Below, one piece after another: positions 45,125-47,500 of a stretch of DNA of 47,500 nucleotides. The position numbers were made by a program, and so were the translations under genes. Source of the stretch: Chrysomallon squamiferum (Eukaryota; Mollusca; Gastropoda; Neomphalida; Peltospiridae); assembly GCA_012295275.1 (NCBI GenBank), contig CM022675.1, forward strand, positions 7,265,832 through 7,313,331, read 5' to 3'. The notes under the pieces were generated by a model, which searched no databases, had not been told where the DNA came from, and worked only from the letters and a program-made list of their open reading frames with translations. Each line of letters opens with the position of its first letter. Position 1 is the stretch's first letter.

Positions 45125-45810
45125 GTAAGACTCATAGACCATTTTCTGTTGTGAGTAAAAAAAAATGGAGAGACCAGTTTCTTATTCATGTATGAAATAA
45201 AGGCCGATTTGTGACTCTCGCTTTCTAATATGACTGATAGACCCTATTACATTGTGATAGAGCAGCTATATTTTTATTTTCTATTTTACAGATCATTTTT
45301 CCACTATATGTAGAAATAAACCCTATTGTGTTATGATAGATTGACTGAATATTCTTTATTATAATTTTCTGTTACATAGGTAATGTAGAGACTCTTCTGT
45401 TATAAGTAATTCAAAGAGTGTTTATTAAGTTGTATAATACACAGACCATTTTTCTGTTAGTATTATATATATGACAACTCATATTCATGAGACAGAAACT
45501 ATTCTATTACATGAAAAACACTTGAGAAATTTTCTGTTTATATATATATATATGACATATATTGATATAGATATTTTTGTGTTATACATAGGACTATTTA
45601 CATCATCTATTATATGCAATATTGAGAGTATTTTCTTTTATACATGATACATTCCATTTTCTACAATATAAATTAAACAGACCATTTTCGTTCATAAACA
45701 TGACACACAAACTTTGTGTTTTATAACTTCTTATTAAGAAATAAATGCTTTCTGTTGCATGTACAATACTGAGACCATTTTCTGTCCTGAATGTGACACC
45801 CAGATTAAAC
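45125..45810 (+). repeat. Degenerate array of AGACCATTTTCTGTT units from the donor onward
   Basis: AGACCATTTTCTGTTGTGAG (from 45137), GAGACCAGTTTCTTATT (45168), CAGACCATTTTTCTGTTAG (about 45443), CAGACCATTTTCGTTCAT (about 45678) and GAGACCATTTTCTGTCCTGA (about 45771), with weaker copies between. Unit about 50-70 bp. Confidence 0.8.
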
Positions 45811-46290
45811 AAAATGGAGTATGAATGTTACAGAGGGACCATGCATTGCTTGCTTGTGACCCAAAGCTCTATTCTGAGATGTTATTGTGTTAAGAAAAGT
45901 GATGTAAACAAACTCATTGTTCTGAATTCCATGAGAATAACCCTCATAGTGTTTACTGTTATTTGTTTTTTTTTTCATATTATTATACCACAAGAGACAC
46001 TAAATAGCTTTTTATATTGAATTATGCTGTGATGCAAAACAATTGTAGAGTTATTTTTCTGGAAAATGTTTTGTTTAGTTAATTGATGTTGGTAGTTCCC
46101 TCTATCATACCTAGAAATTAAATAACAGAATTACACATTTCATATGTAAAAATGTTTTTATAATCTGTTGAGTAGATACTAACCAAACCATTTTGTTCAT
46201 TCATTTATTTATATAATGTATTTGTTGTAACACTTTTTTCTTCATTGTTTTTCTCTTCTTCTTCTTCTTATTTTATTGTTACTATTTTTA

Positions 46291-46332
<42 letters not shown>

Positions 46333-46510
46333 TTTATTGTCATCATTTATTTATTTATTTATTAATTTTATTAATTTTATAAATTTAGAAAAACATAAGA
46401 GAAAAAAGAATTATGTATGTGTTTATTGTTTATTTTATTTTTAAAGAAAAAAATATATTATTTTGTTTTATTTTATTTATTAATTTATTTAATTTAAATT
46501 TATTTATCAG

Positions 46511-46512
46511 TT

Positions 46513-46556
<44 letters not shown>
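46511..46556 (+). repeat. (TTTC)n microsatellite upstream of the 46620 acceptor
   Basis: About eleven perfect TTTC units, 63 bp before the exon. Confidence 0.97.
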
Positions 46557-46619
46557 TATTCATTCATTTGATTCATTCACACTGCTAATTTATAATTTTA
46601 TGTGTTTTCCTGTGTTCAG

Positions 46620-46721
46620 CGTCCATGCCTGGTGCTATAGAGGAGTTACCGCTGTTTGGAAAACGTCGCTCATCTCTAAGACGATCAGCGAGAGCAACAG
46701 TGGCACACTCAGACGGAAAAG
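46620..46721 (+). CDS. rols/TANC: Short Arg/Ser-rich exon of the Rols/TANC gene (phase 1-1)
   Basis: The acceptor CCTGTGTTCAG ends at 46619 and the donor AAAG|GTAAAT begins at 46722. The split codon is A+CG = Thr, followed by 33 full codons, SMPGAIEELPLFGKRRSSL then RRSARATVAHSDGK. The segment from GKRRSS to RRSARA is strongly basic with Arg-Arg-Ser contexts of the basophilic-kinase type and could also act as a nuclear signal; neither is established. Length is 102 bp, phase 1-1, completing a set of six symmetric exons. It ends with a single base of a split codon, so at least one more exon lies beyond the window. A (TTTC)n tract lies about 65 bp upstream. Confidence 0.85.
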
Positions 46722-46795
46722 GTAAATTTTATTTTCTTGTGTCTGTCTGTCTGTAAATTTTCTTTCTTGTGTCTGTCTGTATGTGTGTGTGTGTG

Positions 46796-46852
<57 letters not shown>

Positions 46853-46975
46853 GAGAGAGGTAGAGAGAGAGAGAGAGAGAAAGAAAGAAAGAATGAGAAA
46901 GAGAGAGAGAATGAGAGAGATAGAGAGAGAGAATGAGGAGACAGAGAGAGAATGAGAGAGAGAAAGAATGAGAAT

Positions 46976-47007
<32 letters not shown>

Positions 47008-47094
47008 AAATGAGAGAGAGAGAAAATGAGAGAGAGAGAATGAGAAAGAGAAAAATGAGAGAAAAAAAGAGAGAATGAAGAGAAAGAAAAGAAA

Positions 47095-47126
<32 letters not shown>

Positions 47127-47500
47127 AGAGAGAGAGAGAGAGAGATAATGAGAGAAATGAGAGAACGAGAGAGAGAGAGAGAGGGTACGTAAGTAGGTGA
47201 GTATGTGTTTTTTCTTCACATAAAATCATAGCACAACACATGCACAAGTCTGTTTCTAAAAACTGTACACACTTCTAAATTTTAATCAGTCTGTCTGTAG
47301 GTGTGGGTGTGTGTCTAAGTCTAATAATTACTTCTGTTGTATGTTTTATTTAACATTTTATCACAGTTCTAAGACAGTCAGAATGGATTTAAGTTACATG
47401 AGATGTCTGTGCACTTTGTCTCTGTCAGAAGACAATACTCACACTGCACACACACCAATTAAATAATGTAACTAAAATACACTCTGGTCATCTTAGAACA
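46722..47500 (+). other. Start of the intron after the last visible exon
   Basis: Donor GTAAAT. It begins with a ~32-bp tandem duplication (46722-46783), then a GA tract (46797-47180), then unique sequence to the window end. The next acceptor is not seen; CACAG at about 47368 is followed by an in-frame stop in phase 1. Confidence 0.8.
46797..47183 (+). repeat. ~385-bp (GA)n polypurine tract
   Basis: Near-pure purine with GAGAGAATGAGA and GAAA interruptions; the longest perfect (GA)n is at about 46797-46850. Confidence 0.96.

Larger units (their letters stand above)
45125..46619 (+). other. 1.5-kb intron starting inside a repeat array
   Basis: Donor GTAAGA, acceptor CTGTGTTCAG. Array 45125-45810, unique AT-rich sequence to 46250, (ATT)n 46296-46334, (TTTC)n 46511-46556. 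Open frames at 45603 and 45745 have no support. Confidence 0.9.

Noticed and set aside
46635-47247. 194- and 172-codon minus-strand Ser/Leu open frames
   Set aside because: Antisense of a (GA)n tract overlapping a + strand exon; not genes.
47365-47500. Next exon of the gene after CACAG
   Set aside because: Phase 1 reading meets TAA within eight codons and no donor follows.

Overview
This is an AT-rich, intron-dominated piece of an animal nuclear genome. It carries the 5' part of one spliced gene on the + strand and little else that is protein-coding. Six short exons (3240-3410, 4733-4921, 42349-42540, 43221-43451, 44954-45124, 46620-46721) join into one open frame of 352 codons. The gene runs off both ends of the window: no start codon, stop codon, promoter or poly(A) site is visible. 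I place it in the rolling pebbles (Rols/Antisocial)/TANC scaffold family. The first exon encodes a complete C3HC4 RING finger, as in insect Rols7. The fourth encodes a proline run followed by LMIRLGLLLGE, which matches a conserved block near the N-terminus of vertebrate TANC1/2. The ATPase-like, ankyrin and TPR parts expected of the family would lie downstream. The gene architecture, very dense microsatellites and a 37.4-kb intron suggest an invertebrate, perhaps a mollusc; that is an inference, not a reading.

Layout. 1-3239: end of an upstream intron, closing in a ~1.5-kb tandem array. 3240-4921: RING exon, a short intron filled with tandem repeats, and a Ser/Gln-rich exon. 4922-42348: one giant intron of microsatellites (TTA, CA/GT, CT/GA, CATA, ATCC), many locally generated tandem repeats with 30-190-bp units, and a few GC-richer, non-repetitive islets that could be regulatory. 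42349-46721: four exons encoding low-complexity Pro/Ser-rich sequence and the TANC signature. 46722-47500: start of the next intron.

The most striking observation is where the tandem repeats sit. Three of the six exons (3240, 4733, 44954) have a 3' splice site that is the last copy of a tandem array whose unit itself carries an acceptor-like motif. On the other side, the donors at 43452, 45125 and 46722 lie at or next to repeats that copy the boundary. The RING-exon array is the clearest: a ~41-bp unit holding a branch-point-like CTTAC, a pyrimidine-rich run and TTTCAG, with 26 intact TTTCAG copies. Because 41 is not a multiple of three and the unit lacks stops, all three frames are open through the array, yet each closes at or just before the exon start. 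Only the terminal acceptor then gives a productive RING message. In the array before 44954 the three decoy acceptors are instead all in phase and in frame with the exon. All six exons are phase 1-1, so any of them could be skipped without a frameshift.
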